Assembly (NCBI RefSeq): GCF_947488945.1 | Contig: NZ_CANLBS010000018.1 | Coordinates: 1-64,000, forward strand | DNA from: an uncultured Streptomyces sp. | GTDB taxonomy: Bacteria; Actinomycetota; Actinomycetes; Streptomycetales; Streptomycetaceae | Direction: 5' to 3' | Length of the DNA: 64,000 nt | Part shown: piece by piece, positions 41,393 through 48,775 of the stretch | Numbering within the stretch: the first letter of the stretch is position 1 | Layout of the letters: every line of letters begins with the position of its first letter | The notes under the pieces: model-generated | Seen by the model: the letters and a program-made list of their open reading frames with translations, nothing else | Databases searched by the model: none | What the model was told of the DNA's origin: nothing | Made by a program: the position numbers and the translations under genes

Positions 41393-41881
41393 ATGCGCGA
41401 GGCCCACGCCTCCCAGGACCAGCACACCTCCCGACCCGCGCCCGAAATCGGCGAGGTGCTGGAACTCCTCGAAATAGCGTGGGAGCACAACCGCGAAACG
41501 CTCAGCACCGCACCGCTCTCCTCGGTCCAGACCCGTGTGATGTACATCATCGACCGCGAGCCCGGGATCAACCTGAGCTCGCTCGGCCGCCGCCTCTCCG
41601 CGGCCGCACCCTCCGTCACCCGCCTGTGCGACCGCCTCCAGGCCGCCGGATTCCTCCGCCGCATCCCGCACACCGAGGACCGGCGCGCCATGCACCTGGA
41701 ACTCACGGAGGCCGGCAGCGACCACCTCGACGGCATCCGGCACCGCCGGGAACAGGTACTCCGGCAGGCCATGGAACGCATGAGTCCCGACGCCCAGCAC
41801 GCCCTCGCCACCGGCCTCAGCGCGTTGTGCGACGCCGTGGGCGAGCCCACCCGGCCCCCCGAACACCGCGAAAGCGCCTGA
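41393..41881 (+). CDS. MarR-family transcriptional regulator
   Basis: This 162-residue winged-helix protein has the MarR core: LSSLGRRLSAAAPSVTRLCDRLQAAGFLRR, then the wing with HTEDRRAMHLELTEAG. ATG 41393 has CGGGAG upstream; an earlier in-frame ATG at 41333 would add 20 residues without conservation. It is divergent from the SpoIIE-like gene at 41295 and may control it. Confidence 0.88.
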   Translation: MREAHASQDQHTSRPAPEIGEVLELLEIAWEHNRETLSTAPLSSVQTRVMYIIDREPGINLSSLGRRLSAAAPSVTRLCDRLQAAGFLRRIPHTEDRRAMHLELTEAGSDHLDGIRHRREQVLRQAMERMSPDAQHALATGLSALCDAVGEPTRPPEHRESA

Positions 41882-41964
41882 CCGGCCGGCCCCGGCCGTA
41901 CGGGTGCGCGGGGGAAGGGCCGTTCCGCCCGGCGGAGTGCTTCCGGTCCGCGGGCGGCGGGCGG

Positions 41965-42303
41965 CTACGCCTCCGCGAGGGGCGGGCTCTGCGCACACGC
42001 CGCGAGGGCGCTTTCGAGCGTGGGATGGATGCGCAGCACCATGTCGGCCCCGGTGATGCTGAAGATCCGGCGCATGGCGGTGGGGGGCGCGGCGATGTGC
42101 AGGCGGGCTCTCTGGTGGGTGGCCACCACGAGCTGGAGGAACACCGAGTCGCTGAACGTGATGTCGCTGGCGTCCAGGATGAGGCCGCCGTGGCGGGTCA
42201 CGGCGGCCTCGATCTCCCTCTCCAGAGGGGCGAGGGTGTCCTCGTCCAGCTGTCCGGACGGCGTGAGCACCGGCAGAGGCCCTCCGGCGGGAAAAGTTGT
42301 CAT
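41965..42303 (-). CDS. STAS-domain protein (anti-sigma factor antagonist)
   Basis: This is a 112-residue single STAS domain. The core reads LILDASDITFSDSVFLQLVV, with Ser residues at the usual phosphorylation position (FSDS). It is the second STAS protein in this regulatory stretch. It is convergent with the MarR gene and preceded by a palindrome. Confidence 0.86.
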   Translation of the reverse strand: MTTFPAGGPLPVLTPSGQLDEDTLAPLEREIEAAVTRHGGLILDASDITFSDSVFLQLVVATHQRARLHIAAPPTAMRRIFSITGADMVLRIHPTLESALAACAQSPPLAEA

Positions 42304-42305
42304 GC

Positions 42306-42318
42306 GGCAAGTATTGCC
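42306..42318. promoter_or_regulatory. Palindrome at the STAS gene start
   Basis: GGCAA-gta-TTGCC lies immediately upstream of the STAS start codon. Read on the gene strand it contains ACTTGCCG, also found before the phosphatase at 39903. Its position next to the start codon fits repressor binding better than activation. Confidence 0.5.
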
Positions 42319-42413
42319 TGTCCGCGTCCCTCCGACGCGGGCGGGGCGGCGGGAAAGCCGGACGCGCCGGTTCCGTCCCCCGGGAGGGCTTCGGGTGAAG
42401 CCCCCCGCCGCCG

Positions 42414-43622
42414 TCAGTCCAGCCGCGCCTCCAACAGATCCGCCGCCCGGAGCGTGCCGCCCTCGGCCAGGGCGTCGGCGCGCAGGCGGGCGGAGCGGCG
42501 GGCCACCTCGGGGTCGGCGACGAGTTCGGTGAGGGCGGCGCGCAGGGCCTGTGCCGTGGCGTCCTCGGTGTCGATCCGGCGCGCGACGCCCAGTTCGACC
42601 AGGCGGTCGGCGTTCGTGAACTGCTCGGCGGCCTGGGGGACGGCGATCATCGGTACCCCGGCCAGCAGCCCTTCGCCGCAGCCGCCCATTCCGGCGTGGG
42701 TGACGAAGGCGTCGGCCTGTCCGAGGATCTCCCGCTGCGCGACCCAGGGGTGCACCTCGACGCCGGACGGGACGGGGCCCAGCTCCGCCGGGTCGGTGTA
42801 CTTCCCGATCTGGAGCACGGTGTGCCAGCCCGGCAGCCCGCCGAAGGCCCGGAGGCACTGGCGGTAGAACTCCGGCTGCCGCGTGTAGGCGGAGCCCAGG
42901 GAGACCAGCAGGACGTTCTCGGCTCCGGGAGGGCGCGTCCAGCTTGCGGACCCGCCGTTCCCGCCACCGCTGCCCCCTTCGCCGTCGCCGGCCGGCCGGA
43001 AGCACGGCCCGACGAAGGTCACGGCGTCGGTGTCCACCTCGTCGGCGTGCGGCTGCATGGCCCGGGGGATCAGGGCCAGGGCATGCGCGGGGCGGCCCGA
43101 GAAGGCGTCCACGTCGGTGGTGGTCGCCCCGCTGCCCGCGAGCCACCGCGCGAACGCGTCGCGGTACGCGTCGGCGCCGGGCAGTCGCCGCAGGTGCGCG
43201 CCGACGTCCTGCTCGTAGCCCTTCCAGCCGACGAAGGTCGGGGAGAGCTGCGTCAGCGGCCGGTTCTGCGACTCGGCGAGGGCACGCGCCGCGTAGGCGC
43301 CGATGTCGTACAGGTAGAGGTCGGCGGGATCCTCGTCGTAGACGGCGCGCAGGTGCGGGAGTGCCTGGACGGCGTCGTCGAGGAAGAGGCGCATGGCCGC
43401 GACGGGGTCGTCGGGCCAGTTGTTGTCGGCCACCGGCAGCACCGAGGCGCAGGGGACGAGTTCGGCGCCGGTGCCGGCGACGAGGTGGGCCACCGAGGGA
43501 TCGTTGGCGTACGTCACCCGGTGGCCGCGGGCCACCAGCTCGCGGATGATCTCCAGGCTCGGGAACATGTGGCTGACGGCGGGGATGCCGATCATCGCGA
43601 TGTGGGCGCGGCGACGGGACAT
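42414..43622 (-). CDS. MGT-type (macrolide) glycosyltransferase, GT1 family
   Basis: This 402-residue GT-B glycosyltransferase resembles the macrolide-inactivating OleD/MgtA group. The N terminus, HIAMIGIPAVSHMFPSLEIIREL, is the acceptor side. The UDP-sugar site has VEVHPWVAQREIL and THAGMGGCGEGLLAGVPMIAVP. OleD-like enzymes glycosylate macrolides and other phenolic or hydroxylated compounds. ATG 43622. An acetyltransferase gene of antibiotic-resistance type lies immediately upstream, so a self-protection or resistance role is likely, but the acceptor is unknown. Confidence 0.85.
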   Translation of the reverse strand: MSRRRAHIAMIGIPAVSHMFPSLEIIRELVARGHRVTYANDPSVAHLVAGTGAELVPCASVLPVADNNWPDDPVAAMRLFLDDAVQALPHLRAVYDEDPADLYLYDIGAYAARALAESQNRPLTQLSPTFVGWKGYEQDVGAHLRRLPGADAYRDAFARWLAGSGATTTDVDAFSGRPAHALALIPRAMQPHADEVDTDAVTFVGPCFRPAGDGEGGSGGGNGGSASWTRPPGAENVLLVSLGSAYTRQPEFYRQCLRAFGGLPGWHTVLQIGKYTDPAELGPVPSGVEVHPWVAQREILGQADAFVTHAGMGGCGEGLLAGVPMIAVPQAAEQFTNADRLVELGVARRIDTEDATAQALRAALTELVADPEVARRSARLRADALAEGGTLRAADLLEARLD

Positions 43623-43732
43623 GGACGGTCCACTCGATTCGGGGTGCGGCGGTGCGGGGCGTGGAGGGGGCGGCGGCGCGGGGCGTACCCCGTCCGGTCG
43701 TGCCGGGCGGGGCGCCCCGGGGGCACGGCCGG

Positions 43733-44380
43733 TCAGGTTGCGGCCGGGGCGGCGGCCTCCAGGGCGTCGAGGGTGCCCGACATGACCGTCCGGATGTGCG
43801 CGGTGAGGTGCTCCGCCGGCCAGTCCCACCAGGCGACCGCGAGCAGCCGGGCCACGTCGTCGGCGTCGTACCGGGTGCGCACGAGCCGGGCCGGGTTGCC
43901 GGCCACGATCGCGTAGTCGGGCACGTCGGAGGCGACCACGGCACCGGCGCCGACGACGGCGCCGTGCCCGATGCGCACGCCGGGCATCACCGTCGCGCCG
44001 TGGCCGAACCAGACGTCGTTGCCGACGACGGTGTCCCCGCGGTTCGGCAGGCCGGTGAGCAGGTCGGCGTGCTCGGCCCACGAACCGCCCATGGTGGGGA
44101 ACGGGAAGGTGGAGGGGCCGTCCATCCGGTGGTTGGCGCCGTTCATGAGGAACCGCACCCCGGTGCCCAGCGCGCAGAACTTGCCGATGACCAGCTTCTC
44201 CGGGCCGTAGTGGTGGAGCACGTTGCGGGTCTCGAAGCCGGTCGCGTCGTCCGGGTCGTCGTAGTACGAGTACTCCCCGACCTCGATCAGCGGCGAGGTC
44301 ACCAGCGGTCGGAGCAGCACCACCCGCGGCTGTCCCGGCATCGGGTGGAGGACGGTGGGGTCGGCGGGGAGCACAGGCAT
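43733..44380 (-). CDS. CatB/Vat-type xenobiotic acetyltransferase (left-handed beta-helix)
   Basis: This is a 215-residue hexapeptide-repeat acetyltransferase. The signature NGANHRMDGPSTFPF and the coil DVWFGHGATVMPGVRIGHGAVVGAGA match the Vat streptogramin A / CatB chloramphenicol acetyltransferase group. The His in NGANHR is the catalytic base of this family. Substrate cannot be fixed from sequence. It is co-oriented with the glycosyltransferase gene, separated by about 110 bp. Confidence 0.86.
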   Translation of the reverse strand: MPVLPADPTVLHPMPGQPRVVLLRPLVTSPLIEVGEYSYYDDPDDATGFETRNVLHHYGPEKLVIGKFCALGTGVRFLMNGANHRMDGPSTFPFPTMGGSWAEHADLLTGLPNRGDTVVGNDVWFGHGATVMPGVRIGHGAVVGAGAVVASDVPDYAIVAGNPARLVRTRYDADDVARLLAVAWWDWPAEHLTAHIRTVMSGTLDALEAAAPAAT

Positions 44381-44575
44381 GGCACACGCTTCCTCGTGGG
44401 GGCGGTCTCGGCGTCCGGGCCCATGATCACACCCTCCGCGCGGACGGCCACGCGCTTTTCGCCATAGGACGGGAGGGGTCCCGCCGCCGTTGACACGGCC
44501 GAGGGCGCCGTGCCCCGCGGAACCGGCCCGCCTGTCCGGGAGGGCGGGGTGGCGGGCGGAGCGGGGCCTGCGCGC

Positions 44576-44609
44576 GAGGACCCGCCCCCACGGCCGGGGG
44601 CGGGTCCTC
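44576..44609 (-). terminator. Terminator after the GH92 gene
   Basis: GAGGACCCGCCCCC (44576-44589) pairs perfectly with GGGGGCGGGTCCTC (44596-44609) over a 6-nt loop. The 14-bp stem begins 14 bp after the GH92 stop on the minus strand. Confidence 0.85.
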
Positions 44610-44623
44610 GGGGGTTCAGGGGA

Positions 44624-46969
44624 TCACTTGAGGGCAGGCGGCGCGGCGGCCGGTGCGGTGCCCCAGGTGGAGGGCTCGGCGGCGACGGTGAAGCTCAGGT
44701 CCCGGGTGGACCGGATGTCGTCGGTCGTCAGGTAGGTCTTCCCGTACGCGGCGCCGTCGGTGCGGGCGGACTGGATGTAGCGCGCGGTGCCGGAGGTGCC
44801 CGGGGCCCGCACGGTGAGCCCGCCCCTCGGGTAGTACCGCCGGTCGAGGGTCAGGTCGACCCGCTCGAAGACGGGCGTGGACAGGCCCCAGGTGTCGGTG
44901 CCGGGCTGGACCGGGAAGATCCCGATCGAGGACAGCACGTTCCAGGCGGACATGGTGCCGAGGTCGTCGTTGCCCGTCATGCCGGTCGGGGTGTCGGTGA
45001 AGAGGGTGAGCGCGGCGTGCACCACGTCGGTGGTCTTCCACGGCTGGCCGGTGGAGAGGTAGGTGTAGGGGGCGATGAGGTCGGGTTCGTTCTGCGGGTT
45101 GTACTTGTCGGCGTTGTAGTAGGCGTACGGGCCGTTGACCCACACCTCGCGGGCGGTCTTCGCGGGGTCGGCCAGCAACTGCGGGTAGGCGAAGAAGGAG
45201 TCGAGCCGGGCGTTGGCGGCCCCGGTGCCGCCGATCAGGTCGACCATGCCGGGCAGGTCCTGCGGGACGAGCCACTGGTACTGCCAGGCGGTGCCCTCGT
45301 GGAAGCCCTCGCTCTGCGCCGGGTCGGCGGGGCCGGTGAAGGCGCCTGCGGCGTCGCGGGCCCGGAAGAAGCCGGTCGAACTGTCGAAGATCTTCCGGTA
45401 GTTCTGGGCGCGGGCGGCGTAGCGGGCGGCGTCGGCGGGGTGTCCGAGCTCCTTCGCCATCTGGCCGAGCATCGCGTCGGACAGCGCGTACTCCAGGGTC
45501 GCGGAGGCGCCGTGGTCGTAGTCGGAGTCGCCGGGCTTCACATGGGCGCGGCCCTTGATGTACGGGGCGTAACCCTCGGCCAGGTACTCCTTGTTGGCCT
45601 CCCGGCCCACGGGCGCGGAGGCGGCGGGCGGGACGCCGTCGGCGTTCTTCTTCAGCGCCCGGTAGGCCTGCTCCTCGTACCCGTCCAGCAGGCCCTGCTG
45701 GTAGGCGTTGGTGAGGAAGGGGGTGACCGGGTCGCCGGTCATGATGTTGGTCTCGACCGTGCCGTAGCCCCACTTGGGGAGCCAGCCGCTGTCCCGGTCG
45801 ATCGCGAGGACGGAGATCGCCATGTCCCGCGACTCGCGCGGAGCGAGCAGAGCCAGGAGCTGGGCCTGGGTGCGGTAGGTGTCCCAGAGCGACCAGTTCT
45901 GGTAGTAGGTGAAGCCCTTCGCCCGGTGGATCTCCTGGTCCCAGCCGGTGTAGCGCCCGTCGACGTCGCTGCCGATGTTGGGCGCGAGGAACGAGCGGTA
46001 CAGGGAGGAGTAGAAGGTGCGGCGGAGCGTCTCGCTGCCGCCCCGGGCACGGACGTCGTCGAGGCGGTCCTCCCAGGCGGCCTGAGCGGCACGGGCGACC
46101 TTGTCGTACGAACGGCCGCCTTCGGCACGGAGGTTGAGGGCCGCGCCCTTCGCGTCGACGTAGGAGATCGCGGTGGTGGCCTCGACGGTGCGGTCCTTCG
46201 TGGTGTCGAAGCGCAGGAAGGCGCCGTTGCGCTCGCCGGCGGCGGACGAGGCCGTGGAGCCCTCGGTGACCGCGTCGCCCTTCCAGGTGCCGGACGTGGT
46301 GAAGGGCCGGTCGAAGCGGGTGAGGGTGTAGAGCGTGTACGGCTTGGTGTCCTGGCAGAAGCCGCTGCCCGTGAGGGCGGTGCGCACGGTGCGGTCGTCG
46401 AGGATCTCGACCTCGGTCTTCACCGTACGGTGCAGCGACTGGCCCGCGTTGATCAGGACGTTGGCCCGGTCGGTGGCGGGGAAGGTGTAGCGCTGCACGC
46501 CGGTGCGCGCGGTGGCGGTCAGCTCGGCCTCGATGCCCGCGTCCAGGCCGACGCGGTAGGTGCCGGGGGCGGCCTGCTCGTCGTCGTGGCTGAACCCGGC
46601 GGCGTAGACGGCGTTGTCGGTGGAGGTGATGTCGCCGGTGGTCGGCAGCATCGGAAGGTCACCGCCGAGGCCGCAGCCCACCCCGGAGATGTGCACCGTG
46701 GAGAAGCCCCGGATGTGGGTCTCGGAGTAGTCGTAGCCGGTGTTGTGACCGGTGTCGGGCGAGAGCTGCACCATGCCGAAGGGCACCGCCGCGCCCGGAT
46801 AGGTGTTGCCCTCGTTCTCGGTCCCGATGAACGGGTTGACGAGATCGGTGAGCCGGTCGCGCCCGTGGCTCCCGCCGTCCGCCACGGCGGGCGCGGTGAC
46901 GGCGCCGCCGAGCAGCGCGGCCGTCGCGGCCACCGTCCCGGCTCCGCGAATCCAGTGGGTCCATCTCAT
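44624..46969 (-). CDS. Secreted GH92-family alpha-mannosidase
   Basis: This 781-residue exported glycoside hydrolase has a signal peptide (basic MRWTHWIRG, hydrophobic Ala-rich core, AVADGG cleavage area near 30). The mature protein opens with LVNPFIGTENEGNTYPGAAVPFGM, the hallmark of GH92 calcium-dependent exo-alpha-mannosidases. Further family motifs are YYQNWSLWDTYRTQ and GNDDLGTMSAWN, which holds catalytic acid residues. It trims mannose from glycoproteins or fungal mannans outside the cell. ATG 46969 was chosen because it starts the signal peptide. A LacI-type operator lies just upstream. Confidence 0.92.
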   Translation of the reverse strand: MRWTHWIRGAGTVAATAALLGGAVTAPAVADGGSHGRDRLTDLVNPFIGTENEGNTYPGAAVPFGMVQLSPDTGHNTGYDYSETHIRGFSTVHISGVGCGLGGDLPMLPTTGDITSTDNAVYAAGFSHDDEQAAPGTYRVGLDAGIEAELTATARTGVQRYTFPATDRANVLINAGQSLHRTVKTEVEILDDRTVRTALTGSGFCQDTKPYTLYTLTRFDRPFTTSGTWKGDAVTEGSTASSAAGERNGAFLRFDTTKDRTVEATTAISYVDAKGAALNLRAEGGRSYDKVARAAQAAWEDRLDDVRARGGSETLRRTFYSSLYRSFLAPNIGSDVDGRYTGWDQEIHRAKGFTYYQNWSLWDTYRTQAQLLALLAPRESRDMAISVLAIDRDSGWLPKWGYGTVETNIMTGDPVTPFLTNAYQQGLLDGYEEQAYRALKKNADGVPPAASAPVGREANKEYLAEGYAPYIKGRAHVKPGDSDYDHGASATLEYALSDAMLGQMAKELGHPADAARYAARAQNYRKIFDSSTGFFRARDAAGAFTGPADPAQSEGFHEGTAWQYQWLVPQDLPGMVDLIGGTGAANARLDSFFAYPQLLADPAKTAREVWVNGPYAYYNADKYNPQNEPDLIAPYTYLSTGQPWKTTDVVHAALTLFTDTPTGMTGNDDLGTMSAWNVLSSIGIFPVQPGTDTWGLSTPVFERVDLTLDRRYYPRGGLTVRAPGTSGTARYIQSARTDGAAYGKTYLTTDDIRSTRDLSFTVAAEPSTWGTAPAAAPPALK

Positions 46970-46993
46970 GAAAAGAACGCCTCTTCCGACGTA

Positions 46994-47005
46994 GACAACG
47001 TTGTC
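46994..47005. promoter_or_regulatory. LacI-family operator upstream of the GH92 gene
   Basis: GACAACGTTGTC is a perfect 12-bp palindrome, 25 bp before the mannosidase start codon. Palindromes of this form with central CG are typical LacI-family repressor sites upstream of Streptomyces glycosidase genes. No lacI gene is in this window, so the repressor is encoded elsewhere. Confidence 0.8.
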
Positions 47006-47119
47006 AAGCCGTGCTGAGCGATCATTCTTCGTCCGGGGATGTGTACGCGTCAATAGGCGGGACGTGGACCGGTCCCTCCCGGCGGCCGCCCGGCGGCCGC
47101 CCGGCGGGCCGGACGCGGG

Positions 47120-48775
47120 TCAGTGGAGCCGGGCCGCCAGCAGGGCGATGTCGTCGGTCTTGCCCTTGCCGAAGGCGTCCAGCAGCCCGTCGCAGAGCGC
47201 GTCGAGTTCCGCCGGGGCGCCGGCGAGGGTGCGGGCCAGCGCGGCCATGCTGTCGTCGAGGTTCTCGCCCGGCACCTCGATCAGCCCGTCGGTCAGCAGC
47301 AGCAGCGTGGCCCCCGGCGGCACCGGGTGGCGGACGGCCGGGGCGTGCGGCAGGTTGAGGCCGAGCAGCGGGCCGTGCTCGGTGAGATAGCGGGTGGAGC
47401 CGTCGGGGTCCTTCAGCAGCGGCGGGATGTGGCCCGCGTTGGCGATCTGCAGACAGCGGCCGCCGGGCTCCACCAGGACCAGGCACACGGTGACGGTGAT
47501 GGAGGGCCGCAACCGTACGAGGAGGGCGTCGAGGCGGACCAGGAGCGTCTGCGGGTCGTGGCCCTCGATCGCGTACGCGCGCAGGGCGTGGCGGACCTCG
47601 CCCATGATCATGGCGGCCTTGAGGGAGTGTCCGGCCACGTCCCCGATGGCCAGCAGCAGCCCGGCCGGGGTCTCGATGGCCTCGTAGAAGTCGCCGCCGA
47701 TCTCGGCGTGGTCGGCTGCCGGTTCGTACCGTACGGCCATGTCCACGCCGGGGACCTCGGGCAGCCGGTCCGGCAGGAAGGTGCGCTGCAGGGTGAGGAC
47801 GAGGGCGTGTTCCTCGCTGTGGCTGCGCAGCGCCTCCAGCGCGAGGGCGCAGGCCTGGGCGAGCTGGGAGAGGAGTTCGCCGTCGTCGGTGCCGGCCAGC
47901 GTCGTCGCGTCGACCGCGAGCGCGATCGGCGGCCGGCCGCGCTTGGTGCGAGCGAGAACGAGCGCGACCCCGTCGGGGAACACGTCGGCGCCGCGGTCCG
48001 CGTCCGTGCCCGTCAGCTCCCGCCATTCGGCGCCGGTGAGCACGGTGGTCTCCGTGCCGGTCCCGTCGCCGAGCGCCTTGCCGGTCAGCAGGTCCAGCAG
48101 CCGGGGGTCGGCTTGGGCGAGGGTGACGGGCGATTCCTCCGCCGGGCGGCTGCGGCCCGACGGCGTCCGGGCGGCCGCGAGATGGACGGCGCGGCCGTCG
48201 GGACTGAGGGCGACGGTCACGGCGGGCGAGCCCATCAGGGTGGCCGCGCCGACCGCCGCCGCGTGGATGAACGTCTCGCCGTCGGGGGCCGCGTAGACCG
48301 CCAGCGTGCTGCTGTTCAGCGCGGCGACGCGGGTGGCCAGCCGCTCGGCGCGGCGGCGGGCGCGGGCGTAGCGGAGGGCGGCCGTGACGGTGGCCAGCAG
48401 TTCGTCCGGAGCGATGGGCTCGGTGAGGTAGGCGTCCGCGCCCCGGTGCAGGCCCTGGGTGCGGTCGCTCACCTCGATCGCGGTCGCGGAGACGTGGATG
48501 ACCGGCAGGTGGGCGGTACGCGGGTCGGCCTTGATCTGCTCGCACACCTCGAAGCCGCTCATGTCGGGCAGCCGGACGTCGACGACGGCGAGCTCGGGCA
48601 GCAGCGCGTCGGGGGCCTTGGCCAGCAGGGCCAGGCCCTCGGCGCCGTCGGCCGCCTCCACCACCGTGTGTCCGGCGCGGCGCAGCCAACTGCCCACGAT
48701 GTAGCGGTTGGTGTCGTTGTCGTCGAGCACCATGACCGTGGCCACGGCGCCGTCGGAGAGGGAGTGGGGACTCAT
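47120..48775 (-). CDS. Receiver-GAF-SpoIIE (PP2C) response regulator phosphatase
   Basis: This is a 551-residue RsbU/RssB-like effector. The N-terminal receiver (1-130) has VLDDND, phosphoacceptor Asp in VVDVRLPDMSGF, and YLTEPI with Glu where Lys is usual. A GAF-like middle part follows, then a C-terminal PP2C domain with GGDFYEA, IGDVAGHSLKAA and KTDDIALL. Phosphorylation by the adjacent hybrid kinase would turn on dephosphorylation of a STAS antagonist. ATG overlaps the kinase stop (ATGA). It is the last gene of the six-gene stress operon. Confidence 0.9.
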   Translation of the reverse strand: MSPHSLSDGAVATVMVLDDNDTNRYIVGSWLRRAGHTVVEAADGAEGLALLAKAPDALLPELAVVDVRLPDMSGFEVCEQIKADPRTAHLPVIHVSATAIEVSDRTQGLHRGADAYLTEPIAPDELLATVTAALRYARARRRAERLATRVAALNSSTLAVYAAPDGETFIHAAAVGAATLMGSPAVTVALSPDGRAVHLAAARTPSGRSRPAEESPVTLAQADPRLLDLLTGKALGDGTGTETTVLTGAEWRELTGTDADRGADVFPDGVALVLARTKRGRPPIALAVDATTLAGTDDGELLSQLAQACALALEALRSHSEEHALVLTLQRTFLPDRLPEVPGVDMAVRYEPAADHAEIGGDFYEAIETPAGLLLAIGDVAGHSLKAAMIMGEVRHALRAYAIEGHDPQTLLVRLDALLVRLRPSITVTVCLVLVEPGGRCLQIANAGHIPPLLKDPDGSTRYLTEHGPLLGLNLPHAPAVRHPVPPGATLLLLTDGLIEVPGENLDDSMAALARTLAGAPAELDALCDGLLDAFGKGKTDDIALLAARLH

